Shown one piece after another: positions 22,201 through 31,855 of a stretch of 64,000 nt of DNA; within the stretch, counting starts at the first letter, position 1, and each line of letters starts with the position of its first letter. The position numbers and the translations under genes were made by a program. The stretch lies in the NCBI RefSeq assembly GCF_022539505.1, contig NC_061508.1, positions 38,558,256 to 38,622,255 on the forward strand, in the 5' to 3' direction. Origin of the DNA: Lolium rigidum. Lineage: Eukaryota > Streptophyta > Magnoliopsida > Poales > Poaceae. The notes below the pieces were generated by a model. The model had not been told where the DNA came from. It saw only the letters and a list, made by a program, of their open reading frames with translations, and did not search any database.

Positions 22201-24680
22201 CCTGGTGCAACACCTCGTGCACAAGTAGATAGTGTTCTCGTTGGTATGGTATACACATGGACAAATGAAGATAGCTATTGAAGCCGTGAACTTCGTTAGA
22301 TGTAGCTTCAGGAAATGTGGAGATTACTCATTGGATATCATTCTGGCTTTAGGATGAAATGTTTCTAACTATCTCAGGTTATATTTAAGAAATCCATTTT
22401 CGCTCAACCTAGTAGCGATTATACGGGTCATCGGCCTTGTATCCAGCCTTATACATTGTTTGAGAATAACTGGTGAAGTTACCTACTTTGAGAATATTGC
22501 GAAGTTAAGACCTGGTAAACCTAGTTTCACTATCTTGGGCGATGTAGACATGTGATTTGCCAATTCTTCTGATATTAACTACTCTCTTCGTCTCCTGAAA
22601 GTTGAGGTAGATTTATCTAAATTTGGATGTATTCGTACACTAGATAGTGTCTAGATACATCCAAATTTTGATAAATCTAAGACAACCTTGATGGGACGGA
22701 GGGAGTACTACTCTTTGCCTTAGAGGTTTTGTTTAAGATTCAAATGCTCTATTACAATTATCTGGGAGTGTTACGATACTGTAGGACTTAGGTTTCGATG
22801 GAACTTTTGAAATTAACCATTATTCTAAGATGTGTGAACCTGAGCACAAAGAAGCCATGTAAGTCATGCTCGGATACAATCTAATACTCCCTCCGGACAG
22901 TTTTAATCGACACGGACACCCTACTACCTACATGCATGCATTGAGCTAGCTGTGCGTTGATTAAAACAGACCCGAGGTAGTAGCTTTTTGGCTGGGCAGC
23001 CAAAAGGATCTATCAACTGTCAACTCTTATTTGATGGCAACTCATGTCTTCAGTCCCCAACACCTGTTCAAGATAAGAAATCATCAAGTCACATTTGGAA
23101 ACAGGGGTTTGCTTCTGTATCAGTACATTACGTGTAAAACACAAATTATACCATGCCAATGCTGGAGATTAAATTTTTGATAAGGGAAAATATATTAATA
23201 TCAGGAAGATATCAATTACACCTTGGGCTCTGTACCAACTCAATATCAAGAACAAGTCAAGACACTGAGGATGCACCCAGCCTAATTATTGAAGAAAAAA
23301 AAAATAGTAGCATCCAAGTGTCAAGCCAAGCTGGAGGTTAATACTAACATACGTCATATGCTCTTTTTGATTATAATAACCTCGGCTATGATCAGCCCAA
23401 ACCCAGCCAAAAATGAACTATATTTCAACAGCATAGCATCGTGTGATTTTAGATGTGCACATACATGCAATTGTCAGATTTCAAAAGAAGCCAAAATAAT
23501 ATTTCTCTGTCCTACAGCTCTCCCAAAATGATGTTTTTAATAAGAGAAGTGACTCTCCTAAAAGAATGTATGCTCCTGTGGCATCATGCTTGTTAATAGT
23601 GAATAAAGAATTGGGTTACCGAGTCTTGTTTAAGAGTTGGTCTCTGGATATGCCACATATTCTAGGTTGATTCGTGTTTTGGAAGGAGGGTGTTGGCTAC
23701 CAAAATCCCAGTGTCTCTCACCTAAGATGCTAATGGTCACTTGATCATTTGTGTAATCTGAAAGCCTACAGTTTGCAGTAGTATTGTATGCATATCAGCA
23801 AAACACTAATACCAAATTCTAGAGGTGATAGTATTGCCCCATAATAATATCTCCATGATACATTCATTTGCCAAGACTCTTCACTGAAACATTTGAGAAG
23901 TTGCATCATTTTCATTTACGCATGGCTATGTCCTTAATCTATTTGGGTGAAACTCATTTCTACATGTTTTTTTTTTCTAGGTTCTATATTTATGAGTCAC
24001 ATATTGCCCAACTGTGGGTGTGGGGTAAAAAGTGGAATTCACTCCTTTAATTTTATTGTCAGCCAAGTTTTGATTAAAGTATGACCTCTCTAGTTAGTCA
24101 GTGATGACTGGAAGTAGAATTCTAACCCAACACAGTTTAATGCTTGTCATGGGGATCTATGGTCTGGCACAACTCTAGAGTCTATAGTTTGTCTATTCAA
24201 ATCTTAACCGGGATAAGAACACATTACTCCTGGTGCCCCTCCTCCCTGAAGTTTAGATAAGTTTCTAGTTTTTATACTCCCTCCAATCCAAATTAATTGA
24301 CTCAACTTTGTCTAAGATACGAATGTATATAGACACGTTTGTTGACAAGATACATCTGTCTCTAGACAAAGTTGAGTCAATATCGGAAGGAGTATTGGTC
24401 TGTACAAATGATTTGAGATTTGTGTTCATGTTTCACTTTCACCAATTGTTTTGTAGCTCTATGGTCCTCACGAATTTTACGATTTGCAGTTCAAAATGGT
24501 TTATCCTTATGCATCCGTTTGCTCATGGTAGTTTATTATAAATGTATTTGAAGTTCATGGTTTATCCTTATGCATCCTTATGCATCCGTTTGCTCACAGG
24601 TTATAGAGAGAATTGAAGAGCAACTTGGACCAAAGGCAAAGAGATTTTGCTTGCGAAGAACACTGACCGGTCCATGGTAG
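19214..24680 (+). CDS. TRAB1-like: ABA-responsive-element binding bZIP factor (group A, TRAB1/OsbZIP72-like)
   Basis: Four coding exons with GT-AG introns: 19214-20029, 20615-20686, 21460-21489 and 24600-24680, giving 332 aa. Family role: nuclear activator that binds ABRE/G-box sites after phosphorylation by SnRK2 kinases in abscisic acid and drought/osmotic signalling. Visible parts: C1 block (residues 14-55) with LARQGS and YSLTFDEFQSALG; C2 (79-104) with LRQGSMTLPRT and DEVWRDLMG; Gln/Pro-rich linker (118-133); C3 (135-154) TLGAMTLEEFLVRAGVVRED; basic region with N260-x7-R268; leucine heptads L278, L285, L292 and M299 after the x9 spacing; C4 end LRRTLTGPW. The length fits rice TRAB1-type proteins. 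The start was chosen because it is the first ATG after a GC-rich leader and begins the conserved MEMPGGSG terminus. All splice sites are intact and no frame damage was seen. The choice between TRAB1 and its paralogue OsbZIP72 needs alignment. Confidence 0.95.
21648..21896. mobile_element. Stowaway-type MITE in bZIP intron 3 (249 bp)
   Basis: Ends are CTCCCTCCGTTCCTAAATAT and the matching inverted ATATCTAGGAACGGAGGGAG. TA duplications lie at 21646-21647 and 21897-21898. Noncoding, Tc1/mariner-related. Confidence 0.9.
22582..22705. mobile_element. Stowaway-type MITE in bZIP intron 3 (124 bp)
   Basis: Near-palindromic: GATTTATCTAAATTTGGATG is mirrored by CATCCAAATTTTGATAAATC. It ends ACGGAGGGAG with TA at both sides (22580-22581, 22706-22707). 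The left end is slightly degenerate (CTCTCTTCG). Confidence 0.85.
22887..22980. mobile_element. Degenerate Stowaway-like MITE in bZIP intron 3 (94 bp)
   Basis: CTCCCTCCGGACAGTTTTAATC at the left is mirrored by GATTAAAACAGACCCGAGGTAG at the right, flanked by TA. The ends are partly decayed. The GCATGCAT core is also palindromic. Confidence 0.6.
24277..24392. mobile_element. Stowaway-type MITE in bZIP intron 3 (116 bp)
   Basis: CTCCCTCCAATCC...TTGACTCAACTTTGTCTAAG is mirrored by TAGACAAAGTTGAGTCAATA...GGAAGGAG. TA duplications lie at 24275-24276 and 24393-24394. It is about 210 bp before the last exon. Confidence 0.85.
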
Positions 24681-25110
24681 GCTGAAGCTCATACAACGTT
24701 GAGAGCAGTTGAGATGGCTGTCTTCCCTAGATGCAATACCAGTGTACATATCAGCTGAAGTCAGAATTCCCAGCTACCCCCTCCAGACTGCAGCTTCACT
24801 GCTACTCCTTGGGGTGATCTTTCAGTTTCTTTAGTTGATTCCCCGTGGCTCTTAATTCATAGGTTTAGCTTTGCTGTTTCCAAATGAACAAAAGCAAAGT
24901 ATCTAATCTCTTTAACTCCCTATCTAGCGGCATGTTCATGCATGCCATTTGTGTTGCTGGATGCAGCCGTGCAGCTGCTAGCTGTGTATGTTGTTGAGTT
25001 GCGACACCATCCTGTGGTAGTGCATCAAGTGGTAGAGCATTTGGTTTCGCTGACCTGCCTGTGATTTCAGTTTACAGTTCCCGTTTACTGGGCTATATGT
25101 GTTTGCTACT

Positions 25111-25116
25111 AATAAA
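25111..25116 (+). terminator. Candidate poly(A) signal of the bZIP gene
   Basis: AATAAA lies 431 nt after the stop codon in a T-rich 3' region, a plausible end of the 3' UTR. It is based on the motif only. Confidence 0.5.
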
Positions 25117-25139
25117 AGGAGATGCTGACATCATGCAAT

Positions 25140-25886
25140 TTAAGTTTGCAGTCCACTTTCTAGGTGATGTTACTGACCTGCGCTAGGAAGTGTGCCTAAT
25201 ACTCATGCTTAATAGGTTTTGTGCACCCCTGCTCTAGAAGCCGAGGAAGTGACATCTTGGCCCAAATTTTAAGAGTGATCTCCTCGCACTAGTCAAAATC
25301 GCTCCCCACGCGACGGTAGGAGCAAACCCTAGCACCAGCAGCCCGCAGATCAGTTCACAGCCGCTGGCCTCAGCTGGGGCTTCCGTGAGCTACCATCATC
25401 TAAACCCAGGTAGGCATTTCATTTTCCGGTTTTTATCAGCGGCCTGTCCAGCATAAGGAATGTTGAGGAGTGGGCACCGAACACAACATTCTTCCATATT
25501 TCGGGCATCACCATAAAGTCTTTCCTCTTTCTTTGGTAGGGCCTGGCCTGATCCCATCTTTTTTCTTTGCTTCCAACATTGCTGTCAAAAGTTTTATCTA
25601 AACCTAGTTGAACAGCTTCCTCCATTACTCATTAGATGCTTCGCCCTGAAGGCTAGTTCAGAGTTAAGACCATGCACATCACTCGGACCACACTGCTGGA
25701 TGCGTCTTCACGTTTTCATTATAAAGGGGTGGGTGGGCGCCCGGGACCGGAGTTCGGTTCAAGTTGGCGTCACGGAATACATCGTGGTTCTTGCAAGATA
25801 CGGGAATATACCATGGTCAACGTCAAGGTGGCACTGCACCATGCAGGGAACCTGTGCTCTGTTTGTGCTCGCGTCGAACAGCGATC
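25140..25886. other. Low-copy flank of the chromovirus insertion
   Basis: Before the retrotransposon inserted, this stretch was continuous with 42178 onward. 25318-25410 resembles the leader of a plant gene (AACCCTAGC, then CCCAG|GTAGGC, a possible splice donor). The minus strand has a 68-codon frame at 25419-25625 (starts MEEAVQLGLDKTFD) that I do not recognise. Neither is firm enough to call a gene. Confidence 0.35.
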
Positions 25887-25891
25887 CAACG
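25887..25891. other. Target duplication (left) of the chromovirus
   Basis: CAACG immediately before the LTR; the same five bases follow the other LTR at 42173-42177. Confidence 0.9.
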
Positions 25892-26188
25892 TGCTACGGA
25901 CTAGATCGACACCTCGCGGCACGCATAGGTACTAGATCATAGTATCGAGTATCACACGGATGAATTCGTGTAAGGAGGAGGAAGAACAGAGACAGGAGGG
26001 GAACGGAGCCGAGCTCGTTACAATAATTGGTCGATGACTTCCTTCCCTTTGCTATCTCCTATTTGTTTGACGATGTGGCCTCGGAGTTCTTGGGCTGGGC
26101 CTTCTCGGTGACGGGCCGTGCTTGGCGGGCTAAGGCCCGTCTTTGGTCGCGACGACGGCGCCATGTCTTGATGGTTGGTGTCGTAGCA
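25892..26188 (-). repeat. Chromovirus 3' LTR
   Basis: TGCTACGGACTAG...GTGTCGTAGCA, 297 bp. By eye it differs from the 5' LTR at only two positions, both transitions (in CTGGGCCTTCTCGGTG versus CTGGACCTTCTCAGTG). Confidence 0.95.
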
Positions 26189-26201
26189 CTCTCCTCCCCT
26201 T
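26189..26201 (-). other. Chromovirus polypurine tract
   Basis: The minus strand reads AAGGGGAGGAGAG directly against the 3' LTR. Confidence 0.8.
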
Positions 26202-26214
26202 GAAGAGCTGGTTG

Positions 26215-27675
26215 TCCCCAAACAGCTGCACCGGGATAGCGACGACGGAGCTCCGCTTCAGGTTCCCAGGTGGCCAGGGATGCTGGTAGTCCACTCCATG
26301 TGACCTGGACTTGGTGGATGAATCTGCGGCCGCGTTTGATCATGCGTCGCCCGAGCACTTCACTGGGATACACTGAGGACGGATCATCAGTAATAGACAG
26401 GAATGCTAAGTCGAATCATGAACCTGATTAGGAGGAACTGCTAGCTTTAGCTGCGACACGTGCAGGACCGGATGTATCTTGACACCAATGGGTAACTTGA
26501 GTTTGTAAGCCATCTTCCCAATGCGTGCCAGAATTTCATACGGCCCAAAATACTTGAACGACAGCTTTTGATTCGGTCGGCGAGCCACTGATGTCTGAAT
26601 ATAGGGCTGGAGTTTCATGTATACCTTGTCGCCAACTTGAAATTCGCGTTCACTACGTTTTTTATCCTCCTGATGCTTCATCCGTTGCTGGGCACGCTGC
26701 AGATGCTGTTGAATAATGGCAGTGAGCTCTTTCCTGTGCTCCAACCAAGCTGCGAGCTCTGGTGGGGTGTCGGACTGCAAGTTGCTTATCCCCAAGTGCC
26801 TAGGCTGGTAGCCATACAGTACCTGAAACGGTGTCTTACCGAGAGCCGAATGGAAATTGGTATTGTACCAATGTTCAGCTAAGGGAAGCCACTTGGCCCA
26901 TTTCTTCGGTGTAGCATGGACTGCACACCTCAGATACGTTTCCAGGCATTGATTAAGCTTTTCTGTTTGCCCATCTATTTGAGGATGGTTGGCTGTGCTC
27001 ATATTCATCTTGGTGTCGGAGAGCTTGAACAGTGCTTGCCATATCTTACTCGTGAAGACTGGGTCTCGATCGGAGATAATGATTGAGGGAAGGCCATGAA
27101 GCTTGTATACTGTGTCCAAAAATGCTTGTGCCACTATCATAGCCGAATAAGGATGTGTGAGAGGTATGAAATGACCATACTTAGTGAATTTGTCGATGAC
27201 AACCAGAATGCAATTGAAGGAGCCTGACTTAGGCAGGCCATCGATAAAGTCCATGCTAATGACGCTCCAAGCTTCTGTGGGGATTGGTAACGGATCCAGA
27301 AGACCAGGTAAACGGACATGCTCTGTCGCCTGCTGGCAAATTTCACACTGTTGGACATATGCTTTGATATGTTGCTTCATCTTAGGCCATGCAAACAGTG
27401 CTTTGATGCGTTGATAGGTTCCAAGAAAACCAGAATGCCCACCAACACCACTAGAATGCAACGAGAGAAGGATCGCCTGATGTGCTTCACTATTGTTACC
27501 AATCCATACACGATCCTTGTATCTAATGAGTCCATTGCATAGTGCATACCCTTTAGAATTAGGGCTGTGTAGGCTCAACTCCTGGAGAAGCAGTTGGGCT
27601 TGTGCATGTTTGAGATATCCTTCGACAATGATTTCCAGCCATCTGGGACGAGCCAGCGAGATGTTGTGGAGCTAG
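26215..27675 (-). pseudogene. Chromovirus integrase and chromodomain
   Basis: The integrase frame (27578-26406) has the zinc-binding H-H-C-C set ([11 protein letters not shown] then CEICQQ) and the catalytic D-D-E (SMDFIDG, SDRDPVF, and E in DGQTEKLNQ). The GPY motif follows as [10 protein letters not shown]. The frame stops at TAG after VHDST. The chromodomain continues in another frame (26373-26215: GRRMIKRGRRF, then VQVTWSGLPASLATWEPEAE), so a frameshift near 26405 separates it. Another in-frame TAG (about 27675) lies between RNPAAH and LHNISLARP at the RNase H/integrase boundary. Known role: integrates cDNA; the chromodomain guides insertion to certain chromatin. Confidence 0.9.
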
Positions 27676-27678
27676 TGA

Positions 27679-28810
27679 GCAGCAGGGTTGCGAGAGAGAG
27701 CGTCAGCCGCAGTATTGTCCTTTCCTTTTCTGTAGACTAGCTTGTACTGTAAGCCCATAAGCTTCACAAAAGCTTTCTGTTGCATCTCTGTGGTGATCTT
27801 CTAGTCGGCCAAATGCACAAGACTGCGGTGATCTGTAACAATGGTGAATGGTGCGTGTTGCAAGTATTGGCGCCATTTTTCCACGGCCAACAGGATAGCC
27901 AGACACTCCTTCTCGTAGGTGGAGAGCGTTTGGGCTACTTGGCCCAGGGCTTTGCTCAAATAAGCCACAGGGTGGCCAGCCTGCATTAGGACTGCTCCAA
28001 CTCCTCGTTTGGACGCGTCTGTTTCCACCGTGAAGGGCACAGCAAAGTTAGGCAGGGCCAACACTGGTGCCTCTAGCATTTTCTGCTTTAGATGATCAAA
28101 TGCTTGCTGCTCTGTCAAATTCCATTGAAACACCTTGTCTTTCTTTAGCAGATCAGACAGTGTGCGGCTGATCAAACTGTAATGCTGAATAAATTTGCGG
28201 TAATATCCAGTGAGTCCAAGGAATCCACGCACTTGTTTAGTGTTCGTTGGGACTGGCCAATCCTGAACGGCCTGGACTTTTTTAGGATCAGTGGCAACTC
28301 CATCTTTGCTTATGATATGACCTAGGTACTCAAGCTGCTGCTGCGCAAACATACACTTGCTCCTTTTGATGGATAGTTGATTCTGCTGAATAATGTCAAG
28401 CACTTGTTGTAATTGCACTAGGTGTGTAGACAAGGATGGAATGTAAATGAGTATATCATCCATGAAGATGAGCACATTCTTCCCGATGATGTCAGCAAAC
28501 ATGGTATTCATTGCAGCTTGAAATGTTACCGGTGCGTTTGTAAGGCCAAACGGCATCACCTTGAACTCAAACAGGCCCTGATGTGTTTTGAAGGCTGTTT
28601 TATGTTCATCAGCTGGTACCAATCGAATCTGGTGGTAGCCTGATTGCAAATCTAGCTTTGTGAACCACTGAGCACCTGCTAGTTCATCGAGGAGCTCATC
28701 AACCACAGGCATGGGATATTTGTTTTTGAATGTAATGCTGTTGAGCGCCATGTAATCTATGCAGAAGCGCCAACTACCATCTTTCTTGCGCACCAGAAAA
28801 ACTGGCGAGG
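27679..28810 (-). pseudogene. Chromovirus reverse transcriptase (3' part) and RNase H
   Basis: Resumes after the nested insertion at FASPVFLVRKKDGSWRFCID. It has the RT motifs KLDLQSGYHQIR, MPFGLTNAPVTFQ and the catalytic FMDD (VLIFMDDILIY), then YLGHIISKDGV and FLGLTGYYRKFI. RNase H follows with FTVETDASKRGVGAVL, LSTYEKECLAI and TDHRSLVHLAD. An in-frame TAG at about 27801-27803, directly after HLAD, precedes KITTEMQQKAFVKLMGLQYK, suggesting a CAG-to-TAG change. The upstream RT piece is at 39557-39750. Confidence 0.9.
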
Positions 28811-28815
28811 CAAAT
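28811..28815. other. Target duplication (left) of the nested element
   Basis: CAAAT; identical to 39557-39561 on the other side of the nested insertion. Confidence 0.95.
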
Positions 28816-29766
28816 TGAAAGATCGAGATGTCGCCTAGAGGGGGGGGGTGAATAGGCAATTACAAACTCTTGCGGATTTGTCTTGTAAGAATGCGGAATT
28901 AAACTATCGTTTAATTTACAAGCACAAACCCTAAATATGCTAAGCTCAACTAAGTGTAACAATAGTAACTAGAGCTAAGCAAGATAGACACAAGATATAT
29001 GTAGCACAAGTGATAGCAAGATATATGTACTTCAAGCACGATGGCTATCACAAGGAAAGAGAGCTCGTGTATAGAAATAACCGAGGCACGCGGAGACGAG
29101 GATGTATTCCCGTGTTCCCTTGCTTTGCAACAAGGTACGTCACGTTTGGAGGAGTGGAGGTCCCACGAAGGATTCCCCGCGCCACGAAGGCTCACCCTAT
29201 TCTCCGAACCACACCCACGAAGGATAATGGCCCTTTCCTTATGGTTAGCTTTTCCTCCGCTCCGGAGATGGCAAGCTCCACAACCACTTCACACGCTCCA
29301 CGAAGGAGAAGCCCGGGCCTCTTCACAATCTTCTTGAAGAGATCACCGGAGCACCAATCACCAAGCCAACTAGGAGGTCACCCTCCAAGAGTAACAAGCT
29401 CACGGTCTCTCACTCGAACAAATCGTGGTGGAGAGCTCAACACTATGCAATGATGCAAAGCAAGAACACCGGAGGTGTTCAAGTCCTTCACACTCAAATC
29501 CCACCAAAGCAACGAATGCTAGGATGAGATTGGACAGGAAGAACAAGGGGAAAGTCAACCAAAGACTCCAAGATCTAGATCCCGAGAGATTCCCTCACTT
29601 AGAGAAGAAACGGTTTGGTGGAAGTGTAGATCTAGATCTCCTCTCTCAAATCCTCAAATATGAGCAAGAATGGTTGGATGAATCAAGGAGGAGAGCAAGT
29701 TCTTCAAATAGCAACAATGGAGGTGAGAGAATAGAAAGAACTACTTGTCTCAAGGTAGAAGAAAGG

Positions 29767-29774
29767 TATTTATA
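29767..29774 (-). promoter_or_regulatory. LTR TATA box (3' LTR)
   Basis: TATAAATA on the minus strand, about 1.5 kb into the LTR and some 70 nt downstream of the GC-rich island; likely start of transcription near the U3/R border. The equivalent in the 5' LTR is 38056-38063. Confidence 0.6.
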
Positions 29775-29840
29775 GTGGGGGAAGAAGAAATAACCGTTGG
29801 GGAAGAAACGGGGTGGAAAACGCATAAAAAACGCCTAAAA

Positions 29841-30250
29841 GTCGCCTGCACCGGTCGCCAGGGCCGGCCGACCGGATCTCGGGCCGGAGAGGCCGGTGGC
29901 CTGTCCGGCCGGACCGGCCCACCGACCGGGAGCGGTGCACGGCGCGCCGGGCGGCCGATTTGCCACGAGCGCGCGGGGGGAGCAGCAGGCCGTGTGGGCC
30001 AAGGCGCGTGGAGGCGGCCCGGTCAGGATTCCGGTCGGACCGGAGGAGCAGCTGGCTGGGCCGGTCGCGGACCTGGCCCAAGACCGGTCACGGGCCGCGC
30101 GGGGAAGAGGCCGGGGCGTGGGCCGGTTGAAGTCCGGTCTGACCGGAGGGGGAGCTGGGCCAGGCTGGCGCGTGGGCCGGTGGCCGCCCGGTCGACCGGG
30201 TGGGCCGGCGTGCGGGCCGGCAGGCCGGGCGGCAACCGGGGCCTTCCCCC
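29841..30250. repeat. GC-rich CCGG-palindrome island in the 3' LTR
   Basis: About 400 bp dense in CCGG, with many short dyads such as TCCGGTCGGACCGGA, CCCGGTCGACCGGG and GGCCGGACCGGCC. A poly-pyrimidine run (plus strand, 30246-30293) adjoins it. Long frames in several phases reflect composition, not coding. Position is just upstream of the LTR TATA box. Confidence 0.85.
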
Positions 30251-31217
30251 TTTTCTTCTTTTCTTTTTCTTTTTCTTCTTTTACCTTTTCTTTAATAACT
30301 ATTGCTCCCGAACTCCGATTGACATGAAACAAATTCCGTTGGAAAGATAATAACAAATGCCATCCAATAGGAAGTGCAAACTCAAGAAATTGTAGGAGGG
30401 GATTTTATCATGAATATAAAAGGGTACAACCTTATATCATGAATAACCGGTAAAATCACCCAACCTCGAAAACGCAATAGAAGATGCATGCGAACTCCGT
30501 TTTCGATGAACTTGGGCTTGTTGTAAAGCTAGCAACAAGCTCAAGAGCCTCACATAGAGAAACACCAAGAAGCAATAAGGATATGCAAAGTATGCAAAGG
30601 GTTGAGCTCCCTAAGACGATGTGATCAAGTTACCCAACCGAAAGCCCCTCTTAATAGTGCGGCTATCTATCCTATAATCCGGTCTCCCAACATCCACCTT
30701 GAGACCGGAAAAAGGAAAACCTAGCAAGGCCATACCTTTGCCTTGCGCATCCCGCTTGATCTTGATGATAACTCTTCAAGCTTCACTCAATCCGGAATGC
30801 CTCTCTTGACCAATGTTGCTTCGTGAAGACTCACAAATGCTCCCCCATACACTATGATGGGAGAGCTCCATTGATGCACATCTTCACAAGTCCATTATCA
30901 TCAAATGGACGGCAAGCTTCAAGTATGTGATTCACTTGAGACGCTCATCTTGAACTTGCCGAACACAACCTTGTATCTTCACATACTCACATAAGATAGA
31001 GCATGGCTAATATTGAGTTCCACATAAGAACTTCATCTTCATTTCTTCTTATTGATCATCTCACATATATATATCTTCATACCGATGATCTTGATGCCAA
31101 TACATAAGATATACCTTTATCTTCATGGCATCCATACTTGAATCCAACACATGGAGAGCAAGTAGTACCTATGGAATATTCCTTCATATAAACTCAATGA
31201 AAACATTAGTCCATAGG

Positions 31218-31297
31218 GGTTGTCATTAATTACCAAAACCACACATAGGGGCAATGTACCCTTACAATCTCCCCCATTTTGGTAATTGATGACAACC
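31218..31297 (-). other. Inverted repeat straddling polypurine tract and LTR border
   Basis: Arms at 31218-31238 and 31277-31297 (21 bp each, one mismatch) enclose the LTR terminus and most of the polypurine tract in a 38-nt loop. Confidence 0.85.
31267..31280 (-). other. Sirevirus-like polypurine tract
   Basis: AAAATGGGGGAGAT on the minus strand, adjacent to the 3' LTR. Confidence 0.85.
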
Positions 31298-31531
31298 ACA
31301 ATAAGAGGGTTTATATAATGAATATTAGTGACAAGTACGCAACTTATCCGAGAATAAGTTGTATACAAGAGGTTGTATTTGATATGGTCAAGTAACACAA
31401 AGCTACTAGCCCATATCAAAAACCGGCTCTACTCACACAACTACAACAAATGCAATGGATGTGAGTAGAACCAATATATATAGAGAAAACTCCCCCACAA
31501 TGTATGCACGTGTGATGAACATGAATTCATT

Positions 31532-31855
31532 GCATACATTGTCAAGATTAACCTTTGGGATAGTTTCCACTATATATATACAACCATGCAAGACATGTAA
31601 ATATGGAATGCATGAGAGGCAAAAACACTTAAGCACAAACCAAACTTAAGAATAAAACCATTCCCTTAAACCCTCTAAACTTATCCCCCATTGGCATACA
31701 TTGTCAAGATTAACCTTTGGGATAGTTTCCACTATATATATACAACCATGCAAGACATGTAAATATGGAATGCATGAGAGGCAAAAACACTTAAGCACAA
31801 ACCAAACTTAAGAATAAAACCATTCCCTTAAACCCTCTAAACTTCTCCCCCATTG
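31532..31855. repeat. Two tandem 162-bp units in the element interior
   Basis: GCATACATTGTCAAGATTAA starts at 31532 and again at 31694. Each unit ends with a CCCCCATTG tract (minus CAATGGGGG). The copies are nearly identical. Confidence 0.9.

Larger units (their letters stand above)
28816..31266 (-). repeat. Sirevirus-like element 3' LTR
   Basis: Plus-strand TGAAAGATCGAG...GTACCCTTACA, so on the minus strand TGTAAGGGTAC...CGATCTTTCA. Differences from the other LTR are about 1% by eye outside the GC-rich island and several-fold denser inside it (a G-run of 9 versus 6 near the end is also seen). Confidence 0.95.

Noticed and set aside
25419..25625. 68-codon minus frame as a confirmed gene
   Set aside because: Looks protein-like but has no recognised domain or clear splice context; kept only as a note in the flank description.
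29745..30356. Frames of 140-236 codons in the GC islands of the two long LTRs (also 37935-38645)
   Set aside because: Pro/Arg/Gly-rich products in several phases on both strands arise from CCGG-rich composition; no conserved motif.
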